The translations under genes were made by a program, and so were the position numbers. This document shows, piece after piece, positions 54,856-64,000 of a stretch of 64,000 bases of DNA. This stretch comes from Marinobacter iranensis. Its GTDB lineage: Bacteria; Pseudomonadota; Gammaproteobacteria; Pseudomonadales; Oleiphilaceae. Positions within the stretch are counted from its first letter, which is position 1. Each line of letters starts with the position of its first letter. The notes beneath the pieces were generated by a model. That model searched no databases, was not told where the DNA came from, and saw nothing but the letters and a program-made list of their open reading frames with translations. The stretch spans positions 122,441-186,440 of the forward strand of contig NZ_JANCMW010000008.1 in assembly GCF_029207565.1 (NCBI RefSeq), given 5' to 3'.

Positions 54856-55161
54856 TTACCAGCTTGCTTTGGTCAGGCCCGGGACATCACCGCGCATGCC
54901 AGCTTCACGCAATTTGATACGTGACAGCTTGAACTTGCGCAGAACGCCATGGGGACGACCTGTAACCTGGCAACGATTACGAAGACGCGAGGGAGACGCA
55001 TCACGAGGAAGCTGTTGAAGCTTCATCTGTGCATCCCAACGGTCATCATCGCTGGTATTCGGGTTCTTGATAATCGCCTTGAGCTCAGCACGCTTCGCTG
55101 CATACTTCGCAACGGTTTTCTCGCGCTTGAACTCGCGGTTCTTCATGGAAACCTTAGCCAT
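54856..55161 (-). CDS. rpsN: 30S ribosomal protein S14
   Basis: A 101-residue S14 of the long, zinc-free type (no CxxC pairs; one Cys in [11 protein letters not shown]). [15 protein letters not shown] start, [19 protein letters not shown] and [22 protein letters not shown] end. Same length as E. coli. Only the L36 in this cluster is zinc-binding. Confidence 0.98.
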   Translation of the reverse strand: MAKVSMKNREFKREKTVAKYAAKRAELKAIIKNPNTSDDDRWDAQMKLQQLPRDASPSRLRNRCQVTGRPHGVLRKFKLSRIKLREAGMRGDVPGLTKASW

Positions 55162-55173
55162 TACACTCGTTCC

Positions 55174-55713
55174 TTATTTCTTGAACGGAAAGCCGAAGGC
55201 TTTCAGCAGTTCGCGACCTTCATCGTCGGTACCGGCTGTGGTGGTAATGGTGATGTCAAGACCACGGATCTTGTCGACTCTGTCGTACTCGATCTCGGGG
55301 AAAATGATCTGCTCACGCACACCCATGCTGTAGTTACCGCGACCATCGAAGGACTTGGGATTCAGACCGCGGAAGTCACGAATGCGGGGTACCGCAATGT
55401 GAACCAGACGATCAAAGAAATCCCACATGCGCTCACCGCGCAGCGTAACTTTACAACCGATCGGCCAACCTTCACGGATTTTGAAACCCGCAACGGATTT
55501 ACGTGCCAGGGTGACAACCGCTTTCTGACCAGCCAGGCGCTCAAGATCCGCCACGGCATTCTCAATCAGCTTCTTGTCACCGACCGCTTCGCCGACACCC
55601 ATGTTCAGGGTGATCTTTTCGATACGCGGCACCTGCATGATGTTCTTGTAGCTGAACTCTTTCTGCAGGGCGGGTACCACTTCCTTACTGTACTGCTCTT
55701 TCATGTTAAGCAT
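55174..55713 (-). CDS. rplE: 50S ribosomal protein L5
   Basis: A 179-residue L5 that binds 5S rRNA and the P-site t[37 protein letters not shown] and [18 protein letters not shown] are characteristic. Three possible starts lie close together (55725, 55713, 55704). I chose ATG at 55713, which aligns with E. coli and gives the identical length. Confidence 0.97.
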   Translation of the reverse strand: MLNMKEQYSKEVVPALQKEFSYKNIMQVPRIEKITLNMGVGEAVGDKKLIENAVADLERLAGQKAVVTLARKSVAGFKIREGWPIGCKVTLRGERMWDFFDRLVHIAVPRIRDFRGLNPKSFDGRGNYSMGVREQIIFPEIEYDRVDKIRGLDITITTTAGTDDEGRELLKAFGFPFKK

Positions 55714-55728
55714 CGTAACCACCACCGC

Positions 55729-56049
55729 TTACTGGTTATCGACGACTTCTTTCGTGGACTTAAATATCCGCACTTTGGCGCCGTCTTCCTTGATCTGGAA
55801 GCCTACGCGATCGGCTTTGCCGGTCTGCGGATTAAAAATAGCCACGTTGGAAGCCTGGATAGGTGCTTCTTTTTCGACGATGCCACCTGGGGTGCCAGAC
55901 ATCGGGTTCGGCTTGGTGTGCTTCTTGATCATATTGATCCCGGAAACAACAACCCGGCCATCGTCCTGAACCTTCAGGACTTTACCACGTTTGCCTTGGT
56001 CTTTCCCCGTAGTGACGATTACTTCGTCATCTCGTTTGATCTTTTTCAT
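55729..56049 (-). CDS. rplX: 50S ribosomal protein L24
   Basis: A 106-residue L24 that starts 50S assembly. The KOW motif is seen in [45 protein letters not shown] is also typical. Length is close to E. coli (104). 16 bases after rplN. Confidence 0.98.
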   Translation of the reverse strand: MKKIKRDDEVIVTTGKDQGKRGKVLKVQDDGRVVVSGINMIKKHTKPNPMSGTPGGIVEKEAPIQASNVAIFNPQTGKADRVGFQIKEDGAKVRIFKSTKEVVDNQ

Positions 56050-56065
56050 AACCGGCCTCTGGTCC

Positions 56066-56434
56066 TTAAAGTACTTCGGGTGCCAGTGAAATAATTTTCA
56101 TGAACTTCTCATTTCGCAGTTCACGGGTAACCGGTCCGAAGATACGGGTACCAATTGGTGCGTCCTGATTGTTCAGAAGTACTGCCGCGTTTCCGTCGAA
56201 ACGAATAAGCGACCCGTCGGGACGACGCACACCTTTACGGGTACGTACAACGACAGCTTTCAGGACCTGGCCTTTTTTCACTTTACCGCGGGGGATGGCT
56301 TCCTTAACGGTCACCTTGATGATATCCCCAACGCTGGCATAACGCCGATGTGAACCGCCCAGGACCTTGATGCACATAACCTGACGTGCACCACTGTTGT
56401 CCGCGACTTCAAGCATTGTTTGAGTCTGAATCAT
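56066..56434 (-). CDS. rplN: 50S ribosomal protein L14
   Basis: A 122-residue L14 (E. coli 123). [22 protein letters not shown] and [13 protein letters not shown] are diagnostic. It contacts 16S helix 14 as an intersubunit bridge. In E. coli this is the first gene of the spc operon; here only 58 bases precede it and they show no clear promoter, so S10 and spc may be one transcript. Confidence 0.98.
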   Translation of the reverse strand: MIQTQTMLEVADNSGARQVMCIKVLGGSHRRYASVGDIIKVTVKEAIPRGKVKKGQVLKAVVVRTRKGVRRPDGSLIRFDGNAAVLLNNQDAPIGTRIFGPVTRELRNEKFMKIISLAPEVL

Positions 56435-56492
56435 GGTTATTCTCCAGCAGAAACCACTTTGCCGTTACGACAAGACTCACCGTCCGGGCGAG

Positions 56493-56759
56493 TTACACCT
56501 TCGATGCGCGTTCGGTGACTTCCACCAGAGCCCAGCTTTTGGTCTTGGAGACCGGGCGGGTTTCCTGGATTGTAACGGTGTCACCGATGTTGCACTGATT
56601 GCTCTCGTCGTGAGCGTGAATTTTGGATGAACGCTTCATGTACTTACCGTACAGAGGATGCTTAACCTGGCGCTCAACCAGAACCACAATGGATTTCTCC
56701 ATTTTGTTGCTCACGACCTTGCCGCTCAGGGTTCTGGCAGTTTGGGTAGCTTCAGTCAT
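56493..56759 (-). CDS. rpsQ: 30S ribosomal protein S17
   Basis: An 88-residue S17 with the OB-fold core ([20 protein letters not shown] and [17 protein letters not shown]). I chose ATG at 56759, just after the rpmC stop and behind AGGA; the frame extends seven codons further inside rpmC. E. coli S17 has 84 residues. Confidence 0.97.
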   Translation of the reverse strand: MTEATQTARTLSGKVVSNKMEKSIVVLVERQVKHPLYGKYMKRSSKIHAHDESNQCNIGDTVTIQETRPVSKTKSWALVEVTERASKV

Positions 56760-56760
56760 G

Positions 56761-56952
56761 TTACTGTCCTGCCTTTTCATTCATAACTGTTTTCACGCGA
56801 GCAATGTCACGCTTCACCTTCGGAAGAAGATGAGACTGATTCAGCTGACCTGTCGCCTTACGCATGCGCAGGTTGAACTGCTCCTTCAGGAGGTCGATCA
56901 GCTCTTTGTTCAGCTCCTCGACTGACTTGTCACGCAGCTCTGTTGCTTTCAT
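56761..56952 (-). CDS. rpmC: 50S ribosomal protein L29
   Basis: A 63-residue L29, the same length as E. coli, with two long helices: [20 protein letters not shown] and [18 protein letters not shown]. It sits at the tunnel exit with L23. The ATG overlaps the rplP stop by one base (TGATG); a GTG one codon earlier is less likely. Confidence 0.97.
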   Translation of the reverse strand: MKATELRDKSVEELNKELIDLLKEQFNLRMRKATGQLNQSHLLPKVKRDIARVKTVMNEKAGQ

Positions 56953-57365
56953 CACATCACCGTCCTCGTTACAAAGGTGGTCTGTACGGGCAGCTTGGCC
57001 GCAGCAAGAGTGAACGCGTCGCGAGCGATCTCCTCGGAGACACCTTCCATCTCATACAACATCCGGCCAGGCTGAATTTCAGCCACCCAGTACTCGACAG
57101 AACCCTTACCTTTACCCATTCGTACTTCGAGCGGCTTGCTGGAGATCGGCTTGTCCGGGAAAATCCGGATCCAGATCTTACCGCCCCGCTTGATGCGGCG
57201 AGTCATGGTACGACGCGCAGCCTCAATCTGGCGCGCAGTTATACGTCCACGGCTTGTCGCCTTCAATCCGTATTCACCGAAGCTCACCTTGTTAGCACGG
57301 TGAGCAAGACCGGTGTTACGGCCTTTCATTACCTTGCGAAATTTGGTGCGTTTTGGTTGCAGCAT
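56952..57365 (-). CDS. rplP: 50S ribosomal protein L16
   Basis: A 137-residue L16 near the peptidyl transferase and A-site t[43 protein letters not shown] and [17 protein letters not shown] are diagnostic. The arginine-containing loop that is hydroxylated in E. coli (around RMGKGKG) is present. 12 bases after rpsC. Confidence 0.98.
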   Translation of the reverse strand: MLQPKRTKFRKVMKGRNTGLAHRANKVSFGEYGLKATSRGRITARQIEAARRTMTRRIKRGGKIWIRIFPDKPISSKPLEVRMGKGKGSVEYWVAEIQPGRMLYEMEGVSEEIARDAFTLAAAKLPVQTTFVTRTVM

Positions 57366-57377
57366 TTGAGTGCCCCT

Positions 57378-58061
57378 TTACTTAGAACCTTTCTTCCCAG
57401 AGGCTTTCTTGTCAGCACGGACCTGCTCCATACCACCAAGAATCTCACCTTTGAAGATCCATACCTTGACGCCGATAATGCCGTAAGTGGTTTTCGCTTC
57501 GTAGGTCGAGTAATCAATATCTGCACGCAGTGTGTGCAGCGGTACACGACCTTCGCGATACCACTCGGAACGGGCAATTTCAGCACCCCCGAGACGACCG
57601 CCTACCTGGATCTTGATGCCCTTGGCACCCTGGCGCATGGCATTCTGTACCGCACGCTTCATGGCGCGACGGAACATCACACGACGCTCCAGCTGACCGG
57701 CAACGTTCTGCGCGACCAGGCGGGCATCCAGGTCCGGCTTGCGGACTTCTTCGATGTTGATGTGCACAGGCACACCCATCATGTCGCTGACTTCGCGACG
57801 CAGACGGTCAACATCTTCACCCTTCTTACCGATAACGATACCGGGACGGGCTGTATGGATCGTGATACGGGCGTTCTGAGCCGGGCGCTCGATCACAATC
57901 TTGCTGACAGACGCCTTGACCAGACGCTTGTCGAGGAATTCACGAACCTGAATATCGTTCAACAGGTTGTTCGCGTATTCCGCTTTTTCCGCATACCAAA
58001 CTGAGTTGTGCTCTTTGATCACACCCAGGCGCATGCCGGTTGGATTTACTTTATGACCCAT
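57378..58061 (-). CDS. rpsC: 30S ribosomal protein S3
   Basis: A 227-residue S3 at the mRNA entry. The KH domain ([20 protein letters not shown]) is followed by the C-terminal domain ([21 protein letters not shown]). [20 protein letters not shown] start. The lysine-rich tail [11 protein letters not shown] is common. E. coli S3 is 233 residues. Confidence 0.98.
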   Translation of the reverse strand: MGHKVNPTGMRLGVIKEHNSVWYAEKAEYANNLLNDIQVREFLDKRLVKASVSKIVIERPAQNARITIHTARPGIVIGKKGEDVDRLRREVSDMMGVPVHINIEEVRKPDLDARLVAQNVAGQLERRVMFRRAMKRAVQNAMRQGAKGIKIQVGGRLGGAEIARSEWYREGRVPLHTLRADIDYSTYEAKTTYGIIGVKVWIFKGEILGGMEQVRADKKASGKKGSK

Positions 58062-58072
58062 CTGAGCATCTC

Positions 58073-58405
58073 CTACTTGTCGGCGACCTTGACGGTGATA
58101 TGGCAGGTGCGCTTGAAAATCCGGTCAGCGCGCCCCTTGGCTCGAGCTTTGATTCGCTTGAGCGTCGGACCCTCATCCACCATAACAGTGGAAACCCGCA
58201 GATCATCTACGTCCAGACCTTCGTTGTGCTCAGCGTTGGCAATGGCAGACTCAAGCGCTTTCTTGAGAATGACCGCTGCCTTCTTAGGGCTGAAAGTCAG
58301 AATGTTCAGGGCGTCCTCAACAGCCTTGCCGCGTACTTGGTCAGCGACAAGACGCGCTTTCTGAGCTGAGAGGCGAGCGCCCTTGTACTTGGCTGCTACT
58401 TCCAT
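58073..58405 (-). CDS. rplV: 50S ribosomal protein L22
   Basis: A 110-residue L22, whose hairpin lines the exit tunnel. [20 protein letters not shown] and [23 protein letters not shown] are characteristic. I chose ATG at 58405 behind GAGG; the upstream open frame overlaps rpsS and is not real. Same length as E. coli. Confidence 0.98.
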   Translation of the reverse strand: MEVAAKYKGARLSAQKARLVADQVRGKAVEDALNILTFSPKKAAVILKKALESAIANAEHNEGLDVDDLRVSTVMVDEGPTLKRIKARAKGRADRIFKRTCHITVKVADK

Positions 58406-58421
58406 TTCTATTACCTCACAA

Positions 58422-58697
58422 TCAGCGTTTAGCTTTCTTGTCGGCCGCATGACCACGATAAGTACGCGTTGCCGCGAACTCACCCAGCTTATGCCCAACC
58501 ATATCTTCGGTGACATAAACCGGCACGTGTTGCTTGCCGTTGTGGACTGCAATGGTCAGGCCTACCATCTCCGGAAACACTGTCGACCGGCGGGACCAGG
58601 TTTTGATCGGTCGCTTGTCGTTCGCTTCCAGAGCTGCCTCGACCTTCTTCAACAGATGCAGGTCTATAAAAGGACCTTTCTTCAAAGAACGTGGCAC
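58422..58697 (-). CDS. rpsS: 30S ribosomal protein S19
   Basis: A 91-residue S19 of the 30S head, paired with S13. [37 protein letters not shown] and [18 protein letters not shown] are diagnostic. The start codon is GTG at 58697, the only ribosomal protein gene here with a non-ATG start. E. coli S19 has 92 residues. Confidence 0.98.
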   Translation of the reverse strand: MPRSLKKGPFIDLHLLKKVEAALEANDKRPIKTWSRRSTVFPEMVGLTIAVHNGKQHVPVYVTEDMVGHKLGEFAATRTYRGHAADKKAKR

Positions 58698-58720
58698 AGC
58701 ATTTACCTCTATGTAGTCGT

Positions 58721-59548
58721 TTACTTGGCTGAACGACGACGTACTATCATCTTGTCAGTACGTTTGTTCTTACGAGTCTTATGCCCTTTGGTCGGAACAC
58801 CCCACGGAGTAACCGGGTGACGCCCGCCAGAGGTACGCCCTTCACCACCACCATGTGGGTGGTCAACTGGGTTCATAGCAACACCACGTACTGTTGGACG
58901 TTTACCGCGCCAACGTGATGCACCCGCTTTACCAAGCTGCTTGAGACTGTGCTCGCTGTTGGACACTTCGCCCAATGTTGCGCGACAGTCAACAAGCACC
59001 TTACGCATTTCACCTGAACGCAGGCGGATGGTGGCATAAGCCCCTTCCCGAGCAACCAGCTGTACGGATGCGCCCGCGGAGCGAGCCAGCTGAGCACCTT
59101 TGCCAGGCTTGATTTCGACGCAGTGAATCACGGAACCGACCGGAATATTCCGGAGCGGAAGCGTGCTTCCTACTTTAATCGGCGCGTCGATGCCGGAGCG
59201 CACAGGATCGCCGATCTGCATGCCTTTGGGAGCGATAATGTAACGACGCTCGCCATCGGCGTACTTGATCAGCGCAATGTGCGCCGAGCGGTTAGGATCG
59301 TATTCCAGGCGCTCAATAGTCGCCGGAATACCATCTTTGGTCCGCTTAAAGTCGATGACACGGTAGTGCTTCTTGTGGCCACCACCAATGTGACGGGTAG
59401 TGATGCGACCAAAATGGTTACGACCACCCGATTTACTAAGAGTTTCTACCAACGGCTCGTAAGGGCGCCCCTTGTGAAGATCAGGGTTAAAGAGCTTAAC
59501 AACGTGACGGCGGCCGGCAGATGTTGGCTTGGTTTTGACGATCGGCAT
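58721..59548 (-). CDS. rplB: 50S ribosomal protein L2
   Basis: A 275-residue L2, close to the peptidyl transferase centre. [35 protein letters not shown] and the conserved [18 protein letters not shown] loop, with the functionally important histidine, are all present. Length is close to E. coli (273). 17 bases after rplW. Confidence 0.98.
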   Translation of the reverse strand: MPIVKTKPTSAGRRHVVKLFNPDLHKGRPYEPLVETLSKSGGRNHFGRITTRHIGGGHKKHYRVIDFKRTKDGIPATIERLEYDPNRSAHIALIKYADGERRYIIAPKGMQIGDPVRSGIDAPIKVGSTLPLRNIPVGSVIHCVEIKPGKGAQLARSAGASVQLVAREGAYATIRLRSGEMRKVLVDCRATLGEVSNSEHSLKQLGKAGASRWRGKRPTVRGVAMNPVDHPHGGGEGRTSGGRHPVTPWGVPTKGHKTRKNKRTDKMIVRRRSAK

Positions 59549-59565
59549 TTTACGACCCCTTTACC

Positions 59566-59859
59566 TTATTCCACATCCAGAAAATCAATGTCCTGACCGT
59601 CCGCAAGCTTCACATAAGCCTTACGAATGTCAGCACGCTTGCCGAAGCCGCGAACGGTACGCTTGAGCTTACCCTTACGGTTCAGAACCTGAACACCTTC
59701 GACGGTGACGTTGAACAGCTGCTCAACGGCTTTTTTGATCTCGGGCTTTGTTGCGTCAGGTGCTACACGAAATACCACCTGGCCACTTTCCGCTACCAGA
59801 GAGGCTTTCTCTGATACGTGTGGCCCAAGAAGAACCTTGTAAATACGTTCCTGATTCAT
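59566..59859 (-). CDS. rplW: 50S ribosomal protein L23
   Basis: A 97-residue L23, docking site for trigger factor and SRP at the tunnel exit. [19 protein letters not shown] and [21 protein letters not shown] are typical. The glutamate in HVSEKAS, used by trigger factor, is kept. It starts inside the rplD stop (four-base overlap). Confidence 0.97.
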   Translation of the reverse strand: MNQERIYKVLLGPHVSEKASLVAESGQVVFRVAPDATKPEIKKAVEQLFNVTVEGVQVLNRKGKLKRTVRGFGKRADIRKAYVKLADGQDIDFLDVE

Positions 59860-60461
59860 CCCAGCATCTCCTCGATTTTCTTCAGAGCGGGAACAGTCAC
59901 CACGACCTTCTCATAGGCAACCAGGCTAACCGGATCCAGGCCTGCAACGTCACGCACGTCGACGTGCGGAATGTTACGGGCGGCCAGATGCAGGTTCTGC
60001 TCAATACTGTCGGACAGAATCAGAGCGTTGTTAACACCGAGATCCTTCAGCTTGGCAGTGAACGCCTTGGTCTTGGGAGTGTCGACGTTCATTTCGTCAA
60101 CCACTACCAGACGCTCCTGGCGAACCAGCTCGGAAAAAATGGAGCGCATCGCTGCGCGGTACATCTTACGGTTAACCTTCTGCTCGAAATCGCGAGGCTT
60201 TGCTGCGAAGGTCACACCACCGGAGCGCCAGATCGGGCTACGGATTGTACCGGCACGGGCACGACCAGTGCCCTTCTGGCGCCATGGCTTTTTGCCACCA
60301 CCAGCGACTTCGGAACGTGTCTTTTGAGCCTTGGTTCCCTGGCGGGCGCCTGCCATATAAGCAGTAACCACCTGGTGAACCAGCGACTCGTTAAAATCTT
60401 TGGCAAATGCAGCGTCGGAAACCGAGATTCCCTTACCGCTACCTGTAATAGTCAATTCCAT
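59856..60461 (-). CDS. rplD: 50S ribosomal protein L4
   Basis: A 201-residue L4 (E. coli also 201) whose extended loop ([20 protein letters not shown]) enters the exit tunnel. In E. coli L4 also represses its own S10 operon through the long rpsJ leader; here that leader is only about 55 bases. 11 bases after rplC. Confidence 0.98.
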   Translation of the reverse strand: MELTITGSGKGISVSDAAFAKDFNESLVHQVVTAYMAGARQGTKAQKTRSEVAGGGKKPWRQKGTGRARAGTIRSPIWRSGGVTFAAKPRDFEQKVNRKMYRAAMRSIFSELVRQERLVVVDEMNVDTPKTKAFTAKLKDLGVNNALILSDSIEQNLHLAARNIPHVDVRDVAGLDPVSLVAYEKVVVTVPALKKIEEMLG

Positions 60462-60472
60462 CGCACCGCTCC

Positions 60473-61111
60473 TCAGGCTTTAACTGCAGGCTTGATGACA
60501 ACATTTCCGCCGGTCGCGCCCGGAACGGCACCACGAATCAGCAGAAGGTTGCGCTCGGCGTCGACACGGACGACTTGCAGGTTCTGCACAGTCACCTGCG
60601 CATTGCCCATCTGGCCCGCCATCTTTTTGCCCTTGAATACCTTGCCCGGAGTCTGGTTCTGACCGATAGAACCCGGAGCACGATGAGAAAGGGAGTTACC
60701 GTGTGTGGCGTCCTGCATGGAGAAGTTCCAGCGCTTAACGCCGCCCTGGAAACCTTTACCCTTGGACTGACCAACAGCATCCACGACCTGGCCATCTTCA
60801 AAGATGGAAGCGGTAATTTCTCCGCCTGCGGCCAGCTCTTCACCTTCGCCATCGGCGAGGCGGAATTCCCACAGACCACGACCTGCCTCTACTCCGGCTT
60901 TGGCGTAATGGCCCGCTTCGCTTTTAGTCACACGAGAGGAACGACGCTTTCCAACGGTTACCTGAACCGCACGATAGCCATCGCTTTCAAGAGTTTTCAG
61001 CTGGGTAATACGGTTGGGCTCAACCTCGATTACCGTTACGGGCAGCGCTTGCCCGTCTTCCGTAAAAATACGGGTCATACCGGCCTTGCGACCGACAATT
61101 CCAATTGCCAT
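60473..61111 (-). CDS. rplC: 50S ribosomal protein L3
   Basis: A 212-residue L3. [20 protein letters not shown] start, and the W-loop region [25 protein letters not shown] near residues 145-170 that reaches toward the peptidyl transferase centre, with the glutamine usually methylated. It is 72 bases after rpsJ. Confidence 0.98.
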   Translation of the reverse strand: MAIGIVGRKAGMTRIFTEDGQALPVTVIEVEPNRITQLKTLESDGYRAVQVTVGKRRSSRVTKSEAGHYAKAGVEAGRGLWEFRLADGEGEELAAGGEITASIFEDGQVVDAVGQSKGKGFQGGVKRWNFSMQDATHGNSLSHRAPGSIGQNQTPGKVFKGKKMAGQMGNAQVTVQNLQVVRVDAERNLLLIRGAVPGATGGNVVIKPAVKA

Positions 61112-61183
61112 GTTTCACCTCTTAAGTGTACGGGGCTCTCACCCTCTATGGCCTTATGACAGTTACACAGACTAACCGCTTGG

Positions 61184-61495
61184 TTAGCCGAGGCTGATCT
61201 GAACGTCTACACCTGCTGCCAGATCCAGCTTCATCAAAGCATCTACTGTCTTTTCCGTCGGCTCGACGATGTCCAGCAGACGCTTGTGTGTACGAATCTC
61301 ATACTGATCGCGCGCGTCTTTGTTGACGTGCGGGGAGATCAGGATGGTGTACTTTTCCTTCCGCGTCGGCAGAGGGATTGGTCCACGCACTTGAGCGCCG
61401 GTCCGCTTGGCGGTATCGACAATCTCCTGCGTTGACTGGTCGATCAGGCGGTAATCAAACGCCTTCAACCGGATTCGAATTTTTTGGCTTTGCAT
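61184..61495 (-). CDS. rpsJ: 30S ribosomal protein S10 (NusE)
   Basis: A 103-residue S10, the same length as E. coli, and the first gene of the S10 operon. It also acts as NusE in antitermination. [21 protein letters not shown] and [16 protein letters not shown] are diagnostic. ATG at 61495; the frame extends six codons upstream. A strong sigma70 promoter stands 63 bases before it. Confidence 0.98.
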   Translation of the reverse strand: MQSQKIRIRLKAFDYRLIDQSTQEIVDTAKRTGAQVRGPIPLPTRKEKYTILISPHVNKDARDQYEIRTHKRLLDIVEPTEKTVDALMKLDLAAGVDVQISLG

Positions 61496-61557
61496 GATGC
61501 ACCCAAACTCCACTCGTAGCAGCTACTAGTTAGCCGACCTTCAAAAAAAGGAGCCGC

Positions 61558-61586
61558 ATTGTATGCATAATACCCAGCAGTGTCAA
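61558..61586 (-). promoter_or_regulatory. Sigma70 promoter of the S10 operon
   Basis: On the minus strand: perfect TTGACA (61581-61586), 17 bases, TACAAT (61558-61563). Transcription should start near 61551, about 55 bases before rpsJ. It is the strongest sigma70 match found in the window. Confidence 0.9.
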
Positions 61587-61634
61587 CTGCGATAAGCAGC
61601 GACTCAACCGGGTCAGATTGTGCGGCTGAAACAG

Positions 61635-61663
61635 AAAAAGGGGCTGACTTTCAGCCCCTTTTT
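61635..61663 (-). terminator. Rho-independent terminator of tuf
   Basis: A perfect 13-base stem (61635-61647 with 61651-61663) with loop CTT and U-run on the minus strand. It lies 20 bases after the tuf stop and separates the str-type genes from the S10 operon. Confidence 0.93.
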
Positions 61664-61683
61664 CCTCAGACCACTCGAATGGA

Positions 61684-62880
61684 TTATTCGATGATCTTTG
61701 AGACTACGCCGGCACCAACGGTACGGCCACCTTCGCGAATCGCGAAGCGCAGACCATCTTCCATGGCGATCGGAGCAATCAGGGTAACACTCATCTTCAC
61801 GTTGTCACCCGGCATTACCATTTCCACACCCTCCGGCAGCTCACAGGAACCTGTGACGTCGGTGGTACGGAAGTAAAACTGCGGACGGTAACCCTTAAAG
61901 AACGGGGTATGACGACCACCTTCTTCTTTGCTCAGTACGTACACTTCGCACTCGAACTTGGTGTGCGGCTTGATAGAGCCCGGCACACACAGAACCTGAC
62001 CACGCTCTACGTCGTCACGCTTGGTACCACGCAGCAGTACACCAACGTTCTCACCAGCACGGCCTTCGTCCAGCAGCTTGCGGAACATCTCAACGCCGGT
62101 ACAAACGGTCTTCACGGTATCCTTGATACCGACGATTTCCACTTCGTCACCCACCTTGATGATGCCACGCTCTACACGACCGGTCACCACAGTACCACGA
62201 CCGGAGATCGAGAAAACGTCCTCAATCGGCATCAGGAACGGCTGATCAATCGCACGCTCCGGATCCGGGATGTACTCGTCCAGGGCCTCTACCAGCTTAC
62301 GAACAGCGGTAGTTCCCATCTCGTTGTCGTCCTTACCTTCCAGCGCCATCAGCGCAGAACCGGTTACGATCGGCGTGTCGTCGCCCGGGAAGTCGTACTG
62401 GCTCAGCAGTTCGCGAACTTCCATCTCGACCAGCTCCAGCAGCTCCTCGTCATCAACCATGTCCGCCTTGTTCAGGAACACAACGATGAACGGAACGCCT
62501 ACCTGACGGGACAGCAGGATGTGCTCGCGAGTCTGCGGCATGGGGCCGTCAGCTGCGGAACAAACCAGGATCGCGCCGTCCATCTGCGCCGCACCCGTGA
62601 TCATGTTCTTCACATAGTCAGCGTGGCCCGGGCAGTCTACGTGGGCATAGTGGCGCGCCGGCGAATCATACTCAACGTGAGACGTCGCGATGGTAATACC
62701 ACGCGCCTTCTCTTCCGGTGCGTTATCGATCGAATCGAATGCGCTTGCACTACCAGTACCCCACACTTCGTGACACACACGAGTCAGCGCGGCTGTCAGC
62801 GTGGTCTTGCCATGGTCTACGTGACCAATGGTGCCCACGTTTACGTGCGGCTTATTACGCTCAAATTTTGCTTTAGACAC
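61684..62880 (-). CDS. tuf: Elongation factor Tu
   Basis: A 398-residue EF-Tu that brings aminoacyl-tRNA to the ribosome. G1 [11 protein letters not shown]2 ARGITI, G3 DCPGHADY, G4 FLNKADMVD, with domains II and III following ([31 protein letters not shown]). The start codon is GTG at 62880 with AGAGGTG upstream, as in E. coli tufA. It is 35 bases after fusA. E. coli EF-Tu is 394 residues. Confidence 0.98.
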   Translation of the reverse strand: MSKAKFERNKPHVNVGTIGHVDHGKTTLTAALTRVCHEVWGTGSASAFDSIDNAPEEKARGITIATSHVEYDSPARHYAHVDCPGHADYVKNMITGAAQMDGAILVCSAADGPMPQTREHILLSRQVGVPFIVVFLNKADMVDDEELLELVEMEVRELLSQYDFPGDDTPIVTGSALMALEGKDDNEMGTTAVRKLVEALDEYIPDPERAIDQPFLMPIEDVFSISGRGTVVTGRVERGIIKVGDEVEIVGIKDTVKTVCTGVEMFRKLLDEGRAGENVGVLLRGTKRDDVERGQVLCVPGSIKPHTKFECEVYVLSKEEGGRHTPFFKGYRPQFYFRTTDVTGSCELPEGVEMVMPGDNVKMSVTLIAPIAMEDGLRFAIREGGRTVGAGVVSKIIE

Positions 62881-62915
62881 GGTTACACCTCTTCCTGTTT
62901 CTTAAGTCCTGGGGA

Positions 62916-64000
62916 TCAACCCTTTTTAATGATCGCTTCGGCAATGTTCGAAGGAGCTTCCATATAGCGGGAGAACTCCATCGCATAAGACGCCCGACCC
63001 TGCGTTGCAGAACGCAGGTCGGTGGCGTAACCGAACATCTCCGACAACGGAACCTCTGCACGAATCGTCTTGCCCGACGGGGTATCTTCCATACCCTGGA
63101 CCAGACCACGACGACGGTTCAGGTCACCGACAACGTCACCCATGTACTCTTCAGGGGTAGCCACCTCGACCCTCATCAGAGGCTCAAGAAGGGCCGGACT
63201 GGCTTCCAGTGCGCCCTTCTTCATGGCCATAGAGCCGGCGACCTTGAACGCCATTTCGTTGGAGTCCACATCATGGTAGGAACCATCATACAGCGTGGCC
63301 TTGATCCGCAGCAGTGGATAACCGGCCAGACAGCCGTTCTTCATCTGCTCTTCAATGCCCTGCTGGACAGCGGGAATGTATTCCTTGGGAACCACACCAC
63401 CAACGATTTCATTCACAAAGATAAAGTTCTCGCCATCTTCCTCGTCTAGAGGTAGCGGCTCAAGCTTCAGCTTGACGTGACCATACTGACCACGACCACC
63501 GGACTGACGTACGAACTTGCCTTCAACATCCACCTTTTTGCGGATGCACTCACGGTAAGCTACTTGCGGCTTACCAATGTTCGCTTCCACCTTGAACTCG
63601 CGACGCATGCGGTCAACGATGATATCGAGGTGAAGCTCACCCATACCGGAAATGATGGTCTGACCAGACTCTTCATCGGTGCGAACCTGGAACGACGGGT
63701 CTTCCTGAGCCAGCTTACCGAGAGCGACACCCATCTTTTCCTGGTCAGCCTTGGACTTGGGCTCAACGGCTACAGAGATGACGGGGTCCGGAAACTCCAT
63801 GCGCTCGAGAATAATCTTGTGGTTCTCATCACACAGGGTATCACCAGTCGTCACGTTCTTCAGGCCGATAGCGGCGGCAATGTCGCCGGCCAATACTTCT
63901 TTGATTTCCTGCCGATCTTTGGAGTGCATCTGCACCATTCGGCCAACGCGCTCTTTCTTCGCCTTCACGGAATTATAAACCGCGTTGCCAGATTCGAGCT
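62916..64000 (-). CDS. fusA: Elongation factor G, C-terminal half (runs off the right edge)
   Basis: The last 361 codons of EF-G; the frame is open through base 64000. Visible parts are the end of domain II ([14 protein letters not shown]), domain III ([32 protein letters not shown]), domain IV ([16 protein letters not shown], with the tip loop near the decoding site) and domain V ([15 protein letters not shown]). The GTPase domain would be upstream, outside the window. It is the typical partner of tuf in the str operon. Confidence 0.97.
   Translation of the reverse strand, partial: LESGNAVYNSVKAKKERVGRMVQMHSKDRQEIKEVLAGDIAAAIGLKNVTTGDTLCDENHKIILERMEFPDPVISVAVEPKSKADQEKMGVALGKLAQEDPSFQVRTDEESGQTIISGMGELHLDIIVDRMRREFKVEANIGKPQVAYRECIRKKVDVEGKFVRQSGGRGQYGHVKLKLEPLPLDEEDGENFIFVNEIVGGVVPKEYIPAVQQGIEEQMKNGCLAGYPLLRIKATLYDGSYHDVDSNEMAFKVAGSMAMKKGALEASPALLEPLMRVEVATPEEYMGDVVGDLNRRRGLVQGMEDTPSGKTIRAEVPLSEMFGYATDLRSATQGRASYAMEFSRYMEAPSNIAEAIIKKG

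Noticed and set aside
56435..56492. Separate spc promoter before rplN
   Set aside because: No plausible -35/-10 in the 58 bases; read-through from S10 is simpler.
54949..58004. Long plus-strand frames (54949-56094 and 56943-58004) across the ribosomal genes
   Set aside because: They cross several real genes on the other strand and have no family features.
1..64000. CRISPR arrays, tRNA or rRNA genes, insertion sequences, attachment sites
   Set aside because: I looked for direct repeat arrays, cloverleaf-like blocks and transposase proteins and found none; the only repeated units are the four short palindromes.

Overview
The window looks like chromosomal DNA of a Gram-negative, flagellated or piliated marine gammaproteobacterium. 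Marinobacter or a close relative is my best guess, inferred from protein character, gene order and base composition; no search was possible. It has no rRNA, tRNA, CRISPR array, insertion sequence or prophage gene that I can support. Most of it is core genome with a few surface-structure loci.

Region by region: (1) 1-5831, minus strand, is a tightly coupled pseudaminic acid pathway (pseB-C-F-G-H-I), followed by an unrecognised gene that runs off the left edge. (2) 5990-9124 holds lipopolysaccharide-type genes: two small sugar kinases (one KdkA-like, one divergent WaaP-like), a GT9 glycosyltransferase and a DUF6165 protein. (3) 9162-18349 contains ilvE, glnE, a two-TM potassium channel with an RCK domain, a CYTH triphosphatase, a porin, dtd and a proline iminopeptidase. 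(4) 18450-25764 is typA, then glnA, a DUF4124 protein and ntrB-ntrC. The glnA upstream region has two NtrC-type boxes and a sigma54 promoter, and a third box lies before ntrB. Together with glnE this is much of a classical nitrogen-control circuit. (5) 25780-42570, minus strand, is a complete MSHA-type IV pilus operon, mshI-I2-J-K-L-M-N-E-G-F-B-A-C-D-O-P-Q. (6) 42736-47713 holds ssb, a YajR-like MFS transporter and divergent uvrA. (7) 47836-64000, minus strand, is the S10-spc-alpha ribosomal protein cluster with secY and rpoA, preceded by tuf and the 3' half of fusA.

How the genes work together: the Pse enzymes convert UDP-GlcNAc to pseudaminic acid and the GT9/KdkA group builds or phosphorylates the LPS core, so the left quarter is cell-surface glycan chemistry. 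GlnE modifies the tyrosine of GlnA (visible here at residue 396), while NtrB/NtrC would drive glnA from the sigma54 promoter. The Msh proteins form an inner-membrane platform (I, I2, J, G), an assembly ATPase with an N-terminal cyclic-di-GMP domain (E), a secretin (L), one major and several minor pilins, and a large lectin-like surface protein (MshQ).

I did not find a clearly undescribed system. The items most worth a second look are a repeated palindrome with a compensatory base change (8661, 31685, 31743, 47735), the layered architecture of MshQ, the unknown gene after pseI, the divergent kinase at 5990-6676, DUF6165, and the separation of the S10 operon from tuf by a terminator and a new promoter.
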